Below are positions 14,221 through 21,522 of a DNA stretch of 21,522 nt, in pieces. Source of the stretch: an uncultured Ignavibacteria bacterium (GTDB lineage: Bacteria; Bacteroidota; Ignavibacteria; SZUA-365); assembly GCA_913060595.1 (NCBI GenBank), contig CAJXSA010000012.1, positions 1-21,522 of the forward strand, written 5' to 3'. Below the pieces are notes generated by a model that saw only the letters and a program-made list of their open reading frames with translations, was not told the DNA's origin and made no database searches. The position numbers were made by a program, and so were the translations under genes. Every line of letters starts with the position of its first letter. Position 1 is the first letter of the stretch.

Positions 14221-16404
14221 CTATGGCACTGCGCGCAGCGTGCCGAGCATGCGCTGCGCGTAAGCCCGCTCTTCCCCTGCGAGTTTGCAGTTCCGCTGCA
14301 GGCGTTCGAGCGCCCGCACGGCCGATGCCGTATCCTCACGGCATTGCAGATGCACGTTCGCCAGGCCGAGATAGGCACGGGGATGCTCGTGTATGTCGCG
14401 TGCGATCATTTCTTCGAAATAATACACTGCCGTATCGCACATGCCGGCCAGCTGGGCGAGATTCGCCCGATACGGATAGAGCAGCGGGTCGGTCATCTCT
14501 GTGAATGCATAATCCTGCACCATGGCATAGCGCTCCGCCGGCGGACGATCGGTGGCGAGAAGCGCGCGCAGCAGTGCGGCAGCCTTCCACTCTGGCAGCA
14601 TCGGCGCGTAGCGCTGCAGTGCGGAGGCGACGATTCCCTCGTTCCCGCTGGTGGTGGCCGTCTCAATGATGATGCTGGCAAGCTTGCTGTGCAGCGCTTC
14701 TGCGTCAACATGACGCCAGTGCTCCGCCGGCAGCAGGTATGCATCATCACGTGCCATGCGGTCCATCAGCCAGGTCGCTGCCTGCAGGAATTTCCCGGTT
14801 GGCTGCATGCGTATGGCATGCAGAAAGTACATTTCATAACTGTCGAGCTTCTGCGATCCGAGGTCGATGAGCGTGACGATCACGCGGTCCGCGTCTGCAT
14901 GATTGCCCTCCAGCCCGTGATACTGCTCCAGTGTTCGGTAGCCGGTGCGCAGCCACAGCGGGCCGAGCAGACCTCTGTCCGCGTCGAGAATGGACTCGAA
15001 CCGTCGGGCGGAAACCCCTGACAGATTGATACCCAGCCACAGCAGTGTCGTCAGCGCCAGGATTCCGGTACTGCCGAACGCGAGCAGGCGCCGATTCCCC
15101 GGCACCGCTTCCAGCAGTATCAGGCGAATGCTCAGGTATGCAATGAGGAGCGACGGCATCAGCATGAGATCCCAGTCTCGTGCGAGCGCGAAAAGGGACG
15201 ATCCGAACAGAAGTTGCAATCCGGCAGCGATCGTGCCTGCAAGCAGGGAAAAACTGATATCGTCCGAGAGAATCCTCCGCGGTCCGAGACGAAAAAATTG
15301 CGTGGCCAGAATGGGAAGAAAAACGCCGACGTTGAGGGTCAGCAGGTTCAGAATGTCGAGAAGGTGCGCACTGGAAAAAACCGTATACGTGGAATAGGTC
15401 GTATCGACCGCGGGATCCAATGACGGCGGATGAAAGGACATCAGGAACTGCCCGCGCAGCGCGACCGGCACCGTCGCGTGCACGATCAGTATCGCAGCGA
15501 TGCCGCCCAGCAGGATCGCCCCGAGGAGGAGCATCCGCATCCTTTCCCCCTGCACCCAGTTCGGTCGCCACATCACGAGCGCTGCGACGGCGTAAGACGG
15601 GAGGAGGATGATACTCGAAAGTCCGAATCCGATGGAGAGCAGCAGCAGGCCGGTGGGAAGCAGCAGCCCGTGCCGCCCTTCCTTCCAGGTGAACAGTGAC
15701 AGGCAGAAAAGCGCGCAGAAGGTGAACTGCAGCATGTACAGTTCCACGTACGTGAAGTGGAGCAGCACCCCGCTGCCCAGGAACAACGGTGCGATCAGGA
15801 GGAGCTGATACAGCGGCTTCGCACCGCGCAACAGGTACCCCGCGATGCCTGTACCGGCTGCGAGCGCGATAAGACACACGACGAAATAGGGAGTGTCCGT
15901 ATGCTCCGGTCTGAGAACGTCCGCCACGAATTCGATAAGCAGCCCGGTGAGCACGGAAGTCATTTTCACGAGTTCCGACACGCGGTCCGGATCGTTGAGC
16001 AGCCTGAACACTTCGGAGCGGTACACCACGCCGTCTCCCAGGAAGGGATACGGCACGCTCCAGAGCAGCATCGCTGCCAGCAGCAGCGCGGCAAGACCGA
16101 GAACCACGTATGGAGGAGATATACTCCCTTTCCTTTTCCTCTCCGCAGACAGCAGTGGAATGGATGCGATCCACCGACGGACCGCAGGCAGCAGAAGAAG
16201 CAGGGGCAGCGCGACGACAGGGAGCCAGAGACGCGGGGGCAGCCAGGCCCCGGAGTTCACTCCCCATATCCGCGCACTGTCCGGAGGAAGCAGGGAGGTC
16301 ACCGCGATGACAACAGGAACAATGAGAAGCGGCAGGAAAACGTGCGCCGACACAGACACACTGCGTGGCGGTGTTCGCTTTTCGTGCTTTTGTTTACGGG
16401 ACAT
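14221..16404 (-). CDS. polytopic membrane protein with C-terminal TPR-like region (GT-C-like)
   Basis: 727 residues. A basic N terminus (MSRKQKHEKR) is followed by about 12 hydrophobic segments (roughly 21-39, 59-77, 99-117, 172-192, 198-214, 222-239, 247-277, 290-310, 350-370, 385-403, 412-432, 439-460). The loop after the third segment reads VPYPFLGDGVVYRSE (117-131), the place where GT-C glycosyltransferases carry their acidic catalytic residues. LARDWDLMLMP (407-417) is another conserved-looking loop. Residues 490-727 are soluble and alpha-helical with TPR-like periodicity (AVYYFEEMIARDIHEHPRAYLGLANVH). Likely a GT-C-type, lipid-linked-sugar-dependent glycosyltransferase or relative, but the sequence identity is too weak to be sure. 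It is monocistronic, with a GGGAG ribosome-binding site. Confidence 0.7.
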   Translation of the reverse strand: MSRKQKHEKRTPPRSVSVSAHVFLPLLIVPVVIAVTSLLPPDSARIWGVNSGAWLPPRLWLPVVALPLLLLLPAVRRWIASIPLLSAERKRKGSISPPYVVLGLAALLLAAMLLWSVPYPFLGDGVVYRSEVFRLLNDPDRVSELVKMTSVLTGLLIEFVADVLRPEHTDTPYFVVCLIALAAGTGIAGYLLRGAKPLYQLLLIAPLFLGSGVLLHFTYVELYMLQFTFCALFCLSLFTWKEGRHGLLLPTGLLLLSIGFGLSSIILLPSYAVAALVMWRPNWVQGERMRMLLLGAILLGGIAAILIVHATVPVALRGQFLMSFHPPSLDPAVDTTYSTYTVFSSAHLLDILNLLTLNVGVFLPILATQFFRLGPRRILSDDISFSLLAGTIAAGLQLLFGSSLFALARDWDLMLMPSLLIAYLSIRLILLEAVPGNRRLLAFGSTGILALTTLLWLGINLSGVSARRFESILDADRGLLGPLWLRTGYRTLEQYHGLEGNHADADRVIVTLIDLGSQKLDSYEMYFLHAIRMQPTGKFLQAATWLMDRMARDDAYLLPAEHWRHVDAEALHSKLASIIIETATTSGNEGIVASALQRYAPMLPEWKAAALLRALLATDRPPAERYAMVQDYAFTEMTDPLLYPYRANLAQLAGMCDTAVYYFEEMIARDIHEHPRAYLGLANVHLQCREDTASAVRALERLQRNCKLAGEERAYAQRMLGTLRAVP

Positions 16405-16592
16405 GCGTCAGTACTCCCTCGCTGCTGATAGCCTGGATACTGCACTCATACTTCGGAGAATACGATGATTATACACTGTTTTCTCCGCACGCGCAACCGG
16501 TGGAACAGGAACGGCCCCGCATCGTTCCGTCTCAGAAATGATGCGGGGCCGCTTGTTTCCGGTACCGGGTTTCGGTGCCGCAATAGAGCTGA
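16405..16592. other. intergenic region with terminator hairpin
   Basis: 188 nt between two minus-strand genes. It contains the terminator of the right-hand gene (16,512-16,551), a 10-bp palindrome CCGGTACCGG near 16,559-16,568, and presumably the promoter of the membrane-protein gene in the AT-richer part around 16,450-16,480. No gene is supported. Confidence 0.5.
16512..16551 (-). terminator. strong hairpin downstream of the 553-residue secreted protein gene
   Basis: CGGCCCCGCATC (16,512-16,523) pairs perfectly with GATGCGGGGCCG (16,540-16,551): a 12-bp GC-rich stem with a 16-nt loop. On the minus strand it is followed by TTCCTGTTCC, a pyrimidine run but not a strict U tract. It starts about 40 nt past the stop codon, the expected place for a terminator. 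Confidence 0.65.
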
Positions 16593-18254
16593 TTACCGAG
16601 AGATGACGAGCACACGCGAGAGCACATCACCGCCTGCGTGCAAGCGATAGACATACGAACCCGGGGCAAGCGCCGCATCTGCGGCATTCCATGGAATGAC
16701 ATGGGCGCCTGCGCTGCGCATTCCCTCATACACCGTGGCCACGCGCTGACCGAGCATGTTGTACACGTCGAGGCGCACCATGGCGTCCTGCGGCAGCGTG
16801 TAACGGAACGCCGTCTGTACCGTGAACGGATTCGGTGCGTTCTGGTCCAGTGTCAGAGCGAAGGGCGCTGAAGCATCGTCCTTCGGAGAACTGTTGTCGA
16901 TTATGCGGATCACGTCCTGTCCGACGAAGGGCGTGCCGTCGTACAGGTTCCCTGTGACGGTAACGAGGTAGCAGTCGCCGTTGCTGACATTCGGCAAAGC
17001 GGCGGCGATATCCTGTGTCTTGAACTTGAACGTACGGTCGTCAAATCCGTCAGGACCGCCCAGGTTGCAGTCATAGCAATCCTGCGGGAATCCGAGGAAT
17101 ATCGTGGAGTTGTCCGTGACGGAAGAATTCCCCGTGATTCCGACACCGAGAATTTCCACGGTCGCGGGATCGATATCCGTCACGTCGAACCACGGCGTCC
17201 CGAGTATGGTCACCGGGAGTTTGCCGTTACTGTTGATATTGACGGAGTTCGGACATGAGCCGCTCTTGATGTCGACGAATGCGTTGACCGCGGCCTTCGA
17301 CGAGAACACCTGCACGCCCCAGGTCAGACAGTCGGAGAACGCGTTGATGCCGAAATTCGTGGCGGTGGCCACCCCGTTCGGGAAGAAGCTGCTGTAGTCG
17401 AGCGTGTGCGTGTCCCAGAGACCCTGCATCGGATGCACTGTCAGGATACCGTCCGCTCCGTCGAATGCGTCCGTTGGCTTGATTGCCGTCGTCGGACCGC
17501 TGGTGACGACGCCATTGAACACGGTCTGTCCGCCTGAGAATACAGCCTGTCCGTCGGCCACGATATGTGTCGCCTGCGCCACCTGGTCCGCGGGATTCCC
17601 CGTGGTCCACGCCGTGAAATTCCCCATGCCGTTCGTGATGTTCTGGCTCGAGAAGGTCTGCGCTCCGCCGTACACGGTGATGGTATTGTAATCCCAGCCG
17701 GGATGCTTGAACGTCGCAACAATGGTTGCGCCTTCGAGCAGCGGGAAGACAATATTCGTCGGCGGATAGGAATTGTCCGTCAGTCCGCTCGGGAAATTGG
17801 TGAGACTGTTGGCGCCCGTCGTGACGTACCCCGTCACGTTGGCGCCATAGAAATTGATCTGAGGTCCTATGGCGGAGGCGCTGGGCCAGCACGGTGTGCC
17901 GGATGTCCCGAGCAGCAAACCGTTGACCGTCATGCCGTTGACGTCGGCTGTACTCGGAGGAGGCGTTCCCTGCCAGATGATGCCCCAGAACATCCATGCA
18001 CCGGTGAGCGTCGCGCCAGGGGGAATCACGATATTCACCGTGCCGGAACCGATGTTGCGCATGCCGACACCTGCAGCGACATAGTCACCGGGTATGGTCA
18101 TCTGCATGAGCTGGGTCAGCGGCACCTGCGGACCGTACAACGTCTGTGACGAGGGACCGCTGTGTCCGCCCTGTGCGAGGGTCGCGGCGGGAAGAAAAAG
18201 AGAAAGTGCGAGCATCATCGTGCCCGTGATGAGGAGTTGTGTACGCGTTTTCAT
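16593..18254 (-). CDS. secreted protein with C-terminal sorting domain
   Basis: 553 residues. Signal peptide MKTRTQLLITGTMMLALSLF through LPAATLA, cut before QGG. Residues about 50-300 form a DUF3344-like beta domain (VNIVIPPGATLTGAWMFWG, ATIVATFKHPGWDYNTITVY). Next is a widespread extracellular module: VDIKSGSCPNSVNINSNGKL, then PVTILGTPWFDVTDIDPATV, with CYDCNLGGPDGFDD suggesting a Ca2+ or disulfide site. The last 85 residues (LDQNAPNPFTVQT, MVRLDVYNMLGQRVATVY, APGSYVYRLHAGG, LSRVLVISR) are the type IX-type sorting domain. The ATG at 18,254 has AGAGGA upstream. No enzyme motif is visible; a surface or envelope structural role is likely. Monocistronic, with a terminator on its 3' side and another ending the gene to its right. 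Confidence 0.82.
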   Translation of the reverse strand: MKTRTQLLITGTMMLALSLFLPAATLAQGGHSGPSSQTLYGPQVPLTQLMQMTIPGDYVAAGVGMRNIGSGTVNIVIPPGATLTGAWMFWGIIWQGTPPPSTADVNGMTVNGLLLGTSGTPCWPSASAIGPQINFYGANVTGYVTTGANSLTNFPSGLTDNSYPPTNIVFPLLEGATIVATFKHPGWDYNTITVYGGAQTFSSQNITNGMGNFTAWTTGNPADQVAQATHIVADGQAVFSGGQTVFNGVVTSGPTTAIKPTDAFDGADGILTVHPMQGLWDTHTLDYSSFFPNGVATATNFGINAFSDCLTWGVQVFSSKAAVNAFVDIKSGSCPNSVNINSNGKLPVTILGTPWFDVTDIDPATVEILGVGITGNSSVTDNSTIFLGFPQDCYDCNLGGPDGFDDRTFKFKTQDIAAALPNVSNGDCYLVTVTGNLYDGTPFVGQDVIRIIDNSSPKDDASAPFALTLDQNAPNPFTVQTAFRYTLPQDAMVRLDVYNMLGQRVATVYEGMRSAGAHVIPWNAADAALAPGSYVYRLHAGGDVLSRVLVISR

Positions 18255-18630
18255 CTATCTGTCCTCTGGAAATGTGACGGAATGTGTGAGAACGATCCAT
18301 GCCGCGGCATGCACCGTTGAAGTCAGGGAAATGTTAGCGGGGAGAATTCGTCCGTTGCCGCTCTCCGCTTGGAGAGTCCGTCGCGAAAGGGAGGGCTTTG
18401 AATACTGCACAGGAGAAGGGACAGTCGCGTTCAGGAGTCCGAGAGAGACTCCGGTCGTCCGTTGCAGATCACTGGCCAACACGTCGGGCGGAAAGAATAG
18501 AATTTCCCGCCTGCGGTGCAGGCCATTCTCTTTGGGGGCTTAACTGATGAGTGACTTCGCGCACAATAGGAAATCCCCGGCGCAATGTCAAGCGTCAGAC
18601 CCGGGACAGCATAAGGCGCAGGAAACAAAA
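18255..18630. promoter_or_regulatory. upstream region of the 553-residue secreted protein gene, with several hairpins
   Basis: 376 nt without a supported gene. On the minus strand it reads into the secreted-protein gene. It contains a perfect 14-bp palindrome at 18,298-18,311, a hairpin CTCTCC-GCTT-GGAGAG (18,361-18,376), a hairpin GGAGTC with GACTCC (18,434-18,452) and GCCTGC-GGT-GCAGGC (18,509-18,523). The last is flanked by AGAAT and ATTCT, which may extend it. The arrangement suggests a structured leader or overlapping operators. I do not recognise a known riboswitch. Confidence 0.4.
18298..18311. promoter_or_regulatory. perfect 14-bp palindrome, candidate operator
   Basis: CATGCCGCGGCATG is its own reverse complement. 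It lies 43 nt before the start codon of the 553-residue secreted protein gene (minus strand). Its position is right for an operator or leader element; the regulator is unknown. Confidence 0.35.
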
Positions 18631-18663
18631 GCCGCCTGCATTCGAACGGCGAATGCAGGCGGC
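18631..18663 (-). terminator. Rho-independent terminator of the arylsulfotransferase-like gene
   Basis: GCCGCCTGCATTCG (18,631-18,644) pairs perfectly with CGAATGCAGGCGGC (18,650-18,663) around a 5-nt loop, a 14-bp stem. On the minus strand it is followed by TTTTGTTTCC. It lies 42 nt past the stop codon at 18,705. A textbook intrinsic terminator. Confidence 0.9.
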
Positions 18664-18704
18664 GGAGATGAGGCGCGGGATTGCCGCGAGCTTCGTGCGA
18701 GGAG

Positions 18705-21522
18705 CTACCGCGCGACGGTCAGGGGACGCAGCAGCGTCCCGGCCGGTGTTTCGAGCGTGTAGAAATACGACGCGCTCGGCAGACCATCCAGTGACAGCGG
18801 CAGGACATGCGTCCCCGCGTCCATGGTCACGGTCGGAGCGGTGCGCAGCACGCGTCCCTGCATGTCGTGCAGGCGCAGCGTCACGGCGGCGCGACGCGGC
18901 AGTGTCACACCGATATGTGTCACGGCAGACGCAGCGACGGGATTCGGGTAGTTCTGATCCAGCGTGAAGCCGCCGAGTGCGGTGAGCGGCGTCACCGCCG
19001 TTGTGGTATCGATGATGCTGAACATCTGTTTGCTGATGTCCGTGACGGCATCTCCGTCCATGCCCGTGACACGGATGCGGTAGTCGTCGCCGGTTTCGAG
19101 GTCGGTGGGAATGCTCCACTCCCAGGCACCGTTGCTTGCCGTCGTCGCGAGATCCTCGACGAACACGTCACCGCGGTACAGGGCGATGGTCACATCCTCT
19201 TCGATATTGTCTTCCCAGCGAATCCAGTAGTCGAGTCCCAGCTGCCACTGCTCTCCCCCGTCAGGCGTGACCAGGGAGACGTACGGCGCAGTGGTCGTGA
19301 AGCGCTGAATGGCGGACCAGTCGCTCTCGCCCGCGGCGTTGACGGCCTTCACGCGCCAGTGATAAGTTTCACCGGGATCGAGGGCGGGAATCGTGTACAG
19401 CGCCTCGGTCAGATCGCTCTCATCGACGAGCAGCGTGCCGAAGTGGTTGTCTTTCGAAACCTGCAGCTGATACGAGGACACGAAACCGACGGGACTCCAG
19501 CGCAGCGTCACGGGGAGTTTCTCGTTCACGCTTGCCTGCTGCGCGGGGGCGAACGGGACAGGCGCGAACACCTCCATATCCACATCCGGCGTCGTGAGTA
19601 TGTACTCGCCGAACGCCGCGGCTTCGGCGATCACCACGCCGGTGACACGGTTGTAGGTCGTCGGCACGGCGGTGAACATGCCGCTGCCATAGTCCGCACG
19701 CCAGTATACGGTGATGTTCTCCGGATCGTCGATGTCCCATTTCGTGATGTCGAAATGCAGCATGGCCTTGATGCCGCTGATATTGTACTGCGCGAATTCG
19801 AGGTGCAGCGGAATCACGCGGGGCGCGCGTTCGGCGAAGACCGGGTACAGCGGCGCGAAGCAGTATTTCTTCAGGTTCATTTCGTTGTAGCCGCTGCCGC
19901 CGATGCTGTCGATTTCAACCTTGACGCCGGTGTCGTTTTCCTCGCCGTCGACGAAATCATAGTCGAGTCCGGGCGACACCTCGTACTCGGTCACATCGGC
20001 GCAGGGCTGACCGTCGGGCAGCGGGAAGCGAAAGGCGCGGTAGCTTTCGACGGCGGCATTGTCGAAAAACATTTCGAAGACGACACTGCCGTCGGGCGCG
20101 ACTTCCGTGCAGGAGGGAATGAGCGCACCCCTTCCCCCGCCCCAGCCAATCACGGTGTTTCCGTTCGGCAGGCGCTGCGCGTTGCCGCGATGCCAGCCGG
20201 ATATCATCTCTTCCGGCTCCCAACTCCACACATGCGTGGCGATGCGGTTCGCCTCGTCAAGCGAGTACTCATGCACCTTGGAGGAATACGTCTCCCTGCG
20301 GTCGCCGTTGTCGTATATGAGCACGTTCCCGTTCGGGATGCGATGGAACGCATGTCCGCCGAGATGCCCCACGGCGTCTGCGCTGTCGACGCCGACGAAA
20401 GAGAACTCATTCTCACTGCCACCGAGGTGATAGATGATCTCCCCGGTGCGGCGATTGATTTTCTTCGTCCATGTCGGCGTGGCGAGGAAGAGGTTGCCGT
20501 CGATGTCCATGTTGATGGTGTTCAGGTGGAACTCGCTGACGATATCGCGCGTGGCAAAGCGGCCCCATTCGTAGTCCTCGAAGTCGTAGGCGTCCCAGCT
20601 GCGCCACTGGAAGACCACGTTCTTGTCCGCGTCGAGTTCCTGCACGACGCCGCCGGACACCAGCGCGTTGGGCTTGCCGCCGTCGACGTACTGGCTCATG
20701 TCCACCGGTGTCAGGTAATAGCCGAAAAGCAGGTAGTGTCCGTTGGGCAGCATCTGGAAATCATGCGCCTCGGCGATGTAACCGTTGCCCATTTGCACGG
20801 AATCGATGATGTCGAGATTCTGATCCATGACCATGTGCACGACATTGCCGCCGCCGGTGTAGGAATGATGCTCGAGAAACTGTGCGTAGGTGAGAAGTCC
20901 GTTCTGCTGCACCTTGAAATCGTAGGCGTAATCGTCCATCAGCTGTTTGGACTTGACGGCTTGCCCGTCGTTGTCGAGCACGAGGAGGTAGTAACCGATG
21001 CCCTCCACCTCCGCAGCGACGGCGACAAAGACATATCCGTCACCGATGGCGTCGGCATCGTAAATGTTCGTCGTGATCTCCGGCATCGCCCCGTCGCGTG
21101 CCGCGGTCTTCCCGAGTGCAGCAGCAGCGGCGGGCCGCTGTGCGCTGCTGCGCGCCGTGACAGCTTCCGGAAGACGTGCCACACGTGCGAGCGTGGACAC
21201 ACCGAAGGAGAAGCGTGTCGCGGGCAGAACGCGTCCCGTCGTCGTGCGCAGTCCCTCCGCCAGGCGCACCCGGACCTGTTCACCTGCCGCAAACGGACGC
21301 TGCGGTTTGAAAATCACGGTTTTCCCGTCACGGGCGAGGAGCAGTTCTCCCGGTATCGTCCCGCTGATACTGCCTTCGACCGTGAGCAATCCGGGCGTGT
21401 GCAGGGAGCGGGCATTGATGTCGCTTCCGTGCCGGATGATGATCGTCGATTCACGGGTGTTGCCCCGCGATCCGGGAAGGGGAGAAATGTATTCGTATCC
21501 GGACGCCGCGACCTCCGAGGCC
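18705..21522 (-). CDS. arylsulfotransferase (ASST)-like secreted multidomain protein, 5' end cut by window edge
   Basis: The frame is open to the right edge, so the start lies outside; a TTG at 21,389 is internal. Visible order: a Big_5/Ig-like N domain (EYISPLPGSRGNTRESTIII, IFKPQRPFAAGEQVRVRL; right of about 21,200). Next is an Arylsulfotransf_2-type beta-propeller (about 21,080-19,980) with repeated blades: AHDFQMLPNGHYLLFG, FHLNTINMDIDGNLFLAT, KINRRTGEIIYHLGG, AFHRIPNGNVLIYDNGDRR and QRLPNGNTVIGWGGG. Then come an FN3 domain (about 19,570-19,290; TYHWRVKAVNAAGESDWS), a Kre9/KNH-like domain (about 19,275-19,010; SLVTPDGGEQWQLG) and a C-terminal sorting domain (LDQNYPNPVAAS, LRLHDMQGRVL, ASYFYTLETPAG). 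True ASSTs move sulfate between phenols using a catalytic His; whether this protein is active is unknown. Followed by a strong terminator. Confidence 0.85.
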   Translation of the reverse strand, partial: ASEVAASGYEYISPLPGSRGNTRESTIIIRHGSDINARSLHTPGLLTVEGSISGTIPGELLLARDGKTVIFKPQRPFAAGEQVRVRLAEGLRTTTGRVLPATRFSFGVSTLARVARLPEAVTARSSAQRPAAAAALGKTAARDGAMPEITTNIYDADAIGDGYVFVAVAAEVEGIGYYLLVLDNDGQAVKSKQLMDDYAYDFKVQQNGLLTYAQFLEHHSYTGGGNVVHMVMDQNLDIIDSVQMGNGYIAEAHDFQMLPNGHYLLFGYYLTPVDMSQYVDGGKPNALVSGGVVQELDADKNVVFQWRSWDAYDFEDYEWGRFATRDIVSEFHLNTINMDIDGNLFLATPTWTKKINRRTGEIIYHLGGSENEFSFVGVDSADAVGHLGGHAFHRIPNGNVLIYDNGDRRETYSSKVHEYSLDEANRIATHVWSWEPEEMISGWHRGNAQRLPNGNTVIGWGGGRGALIPSCTEVAPDGSVVFEMFFDNAAVESYRAFRFPLPDGQPCADVTEYEVSPGLDYDFVDGEENDTGVKVEIDSIGGSGYNEMNLKKYCFAPLYPVFAERAPRVIPLHLEFAQYNISGIKAMLHFDITKWDIDDPENITVYWRADYGSGMFTAVPTTYNRVTGVVIAEAAAFGEYILTTPDVDMEVFAPVPFAPAQQASVNEKLPVTLRWSPVGFVSSYQLQVSKDNHFGTLLVDESDLTEALYTIPALDPGETYHWRVKAVNAAGESDWSAIQRFTTTAPYVSLVTPDGGEQWQLGLDYWIRWEDNIEEDVTIALYRGDVFVEDLATTASNGAWEWSIPTDLETGDDYRIRVTGMDGDAVTDISKQMFSIIDTTTAVTPLTALGGFTLDQNYPNPVAASAVTHIGVTLPRRAAVTLRLHDMQGRVLRTAPTVTMDAGTHVLPLSLDGLPSASYFYTLETPAGTLLRPLTVAR

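Noticed and set aside
18255..18482. Minus-strand 75-codon open frame ending just before the secreted-protein gene
   Set aside because: It starts only at GTG/TTG codons, has no recognised domain and crosses several hairpins, so it more likely lies in a leader region.
1..21522. CRISPR array, tRNA, rRNA or insertion sequence
   Set aside because: No regularly spaced repeats, cloverleaf-type sequence, rRNA-like conserved stretch or transposase was seen on either strand.

Overview
The window carries eleven complete genes and two cut by its edges. About 19.9 kb (from roughly 1,650 rightwards) looks like a high-GC member of the Bacteroidota/Chlorobiota/Ignavibacteria (FCB) group, possibly Kapabacteria-like. 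The reason is that three large secreted proteins have Sec signal peptides or secreted-type domains and end in the FlgD-like C-terminal domain used for type IX secretion sorting. No rRNA, tRNA, CRISPR array or transposase was found.

Left edge (1-about 1,620): a partial GYD-domain gene, a yebG homologue, non-coding DNA, and the C-terminal 90-105 codons of an ABC ATPase. This tail is unmistakably of the polar amino-acid (GlnQ) type. The gene content here is more typical of Proteobacteria/Desulfobacterota than of the rest of the window.

Biosynthetic operon (9,853 down to 1,329, minus strand): eight tightly packed genes in the order acyl carrier protein, FkbH-like HAD-IIIC/GNAT protein, B12-binding radical SAM enzyme, class I methyltransferase, NodU-type O-carbamoyltransferase, extended SDR epimerase/reductase, FtsX/MacB-type permease and ABC ATPase. 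Most joints overlap or are separated by 0-4 nt, so this is one transcription unit. A plausible reading is that FkbH loads a glyceryl-type C3 unit onto the carrier protein. The product would then be reduced or epimerised, methylated, carbamoylated and exported. There is no PKS or NRPS, and I do not recognise the cluster as a described pathway. Its last gene is a chimera: the N-terminal half matches LolD/MacB-type ATPases that pair with FtsX permeases, and the C-terminal half is GlnQ-type. The junction lies in the conserved signature motif. That suggests either a recombination event or an assembly misjoin, and the true operon may continue elsewhere.

Right half (10,366-21,522): on the plus strand, a 1,079-residue secreted protein with a sorting tail and a small DinB-fold protein. 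On the minus strand, a polytopic membrane protein with a TPR-like tail (GT-C-like), a 553-residue secreted protein, and a 5'-truncated arylsulfotransferase-like secreted protein with FN3, Kre9/KNH-like and sorting domains. The last two are followed by strong hairpins. A 512-nt divergent intergenic region separates the operon from the first secreted-protein gene and holds a perfect 14-bp palindrome.
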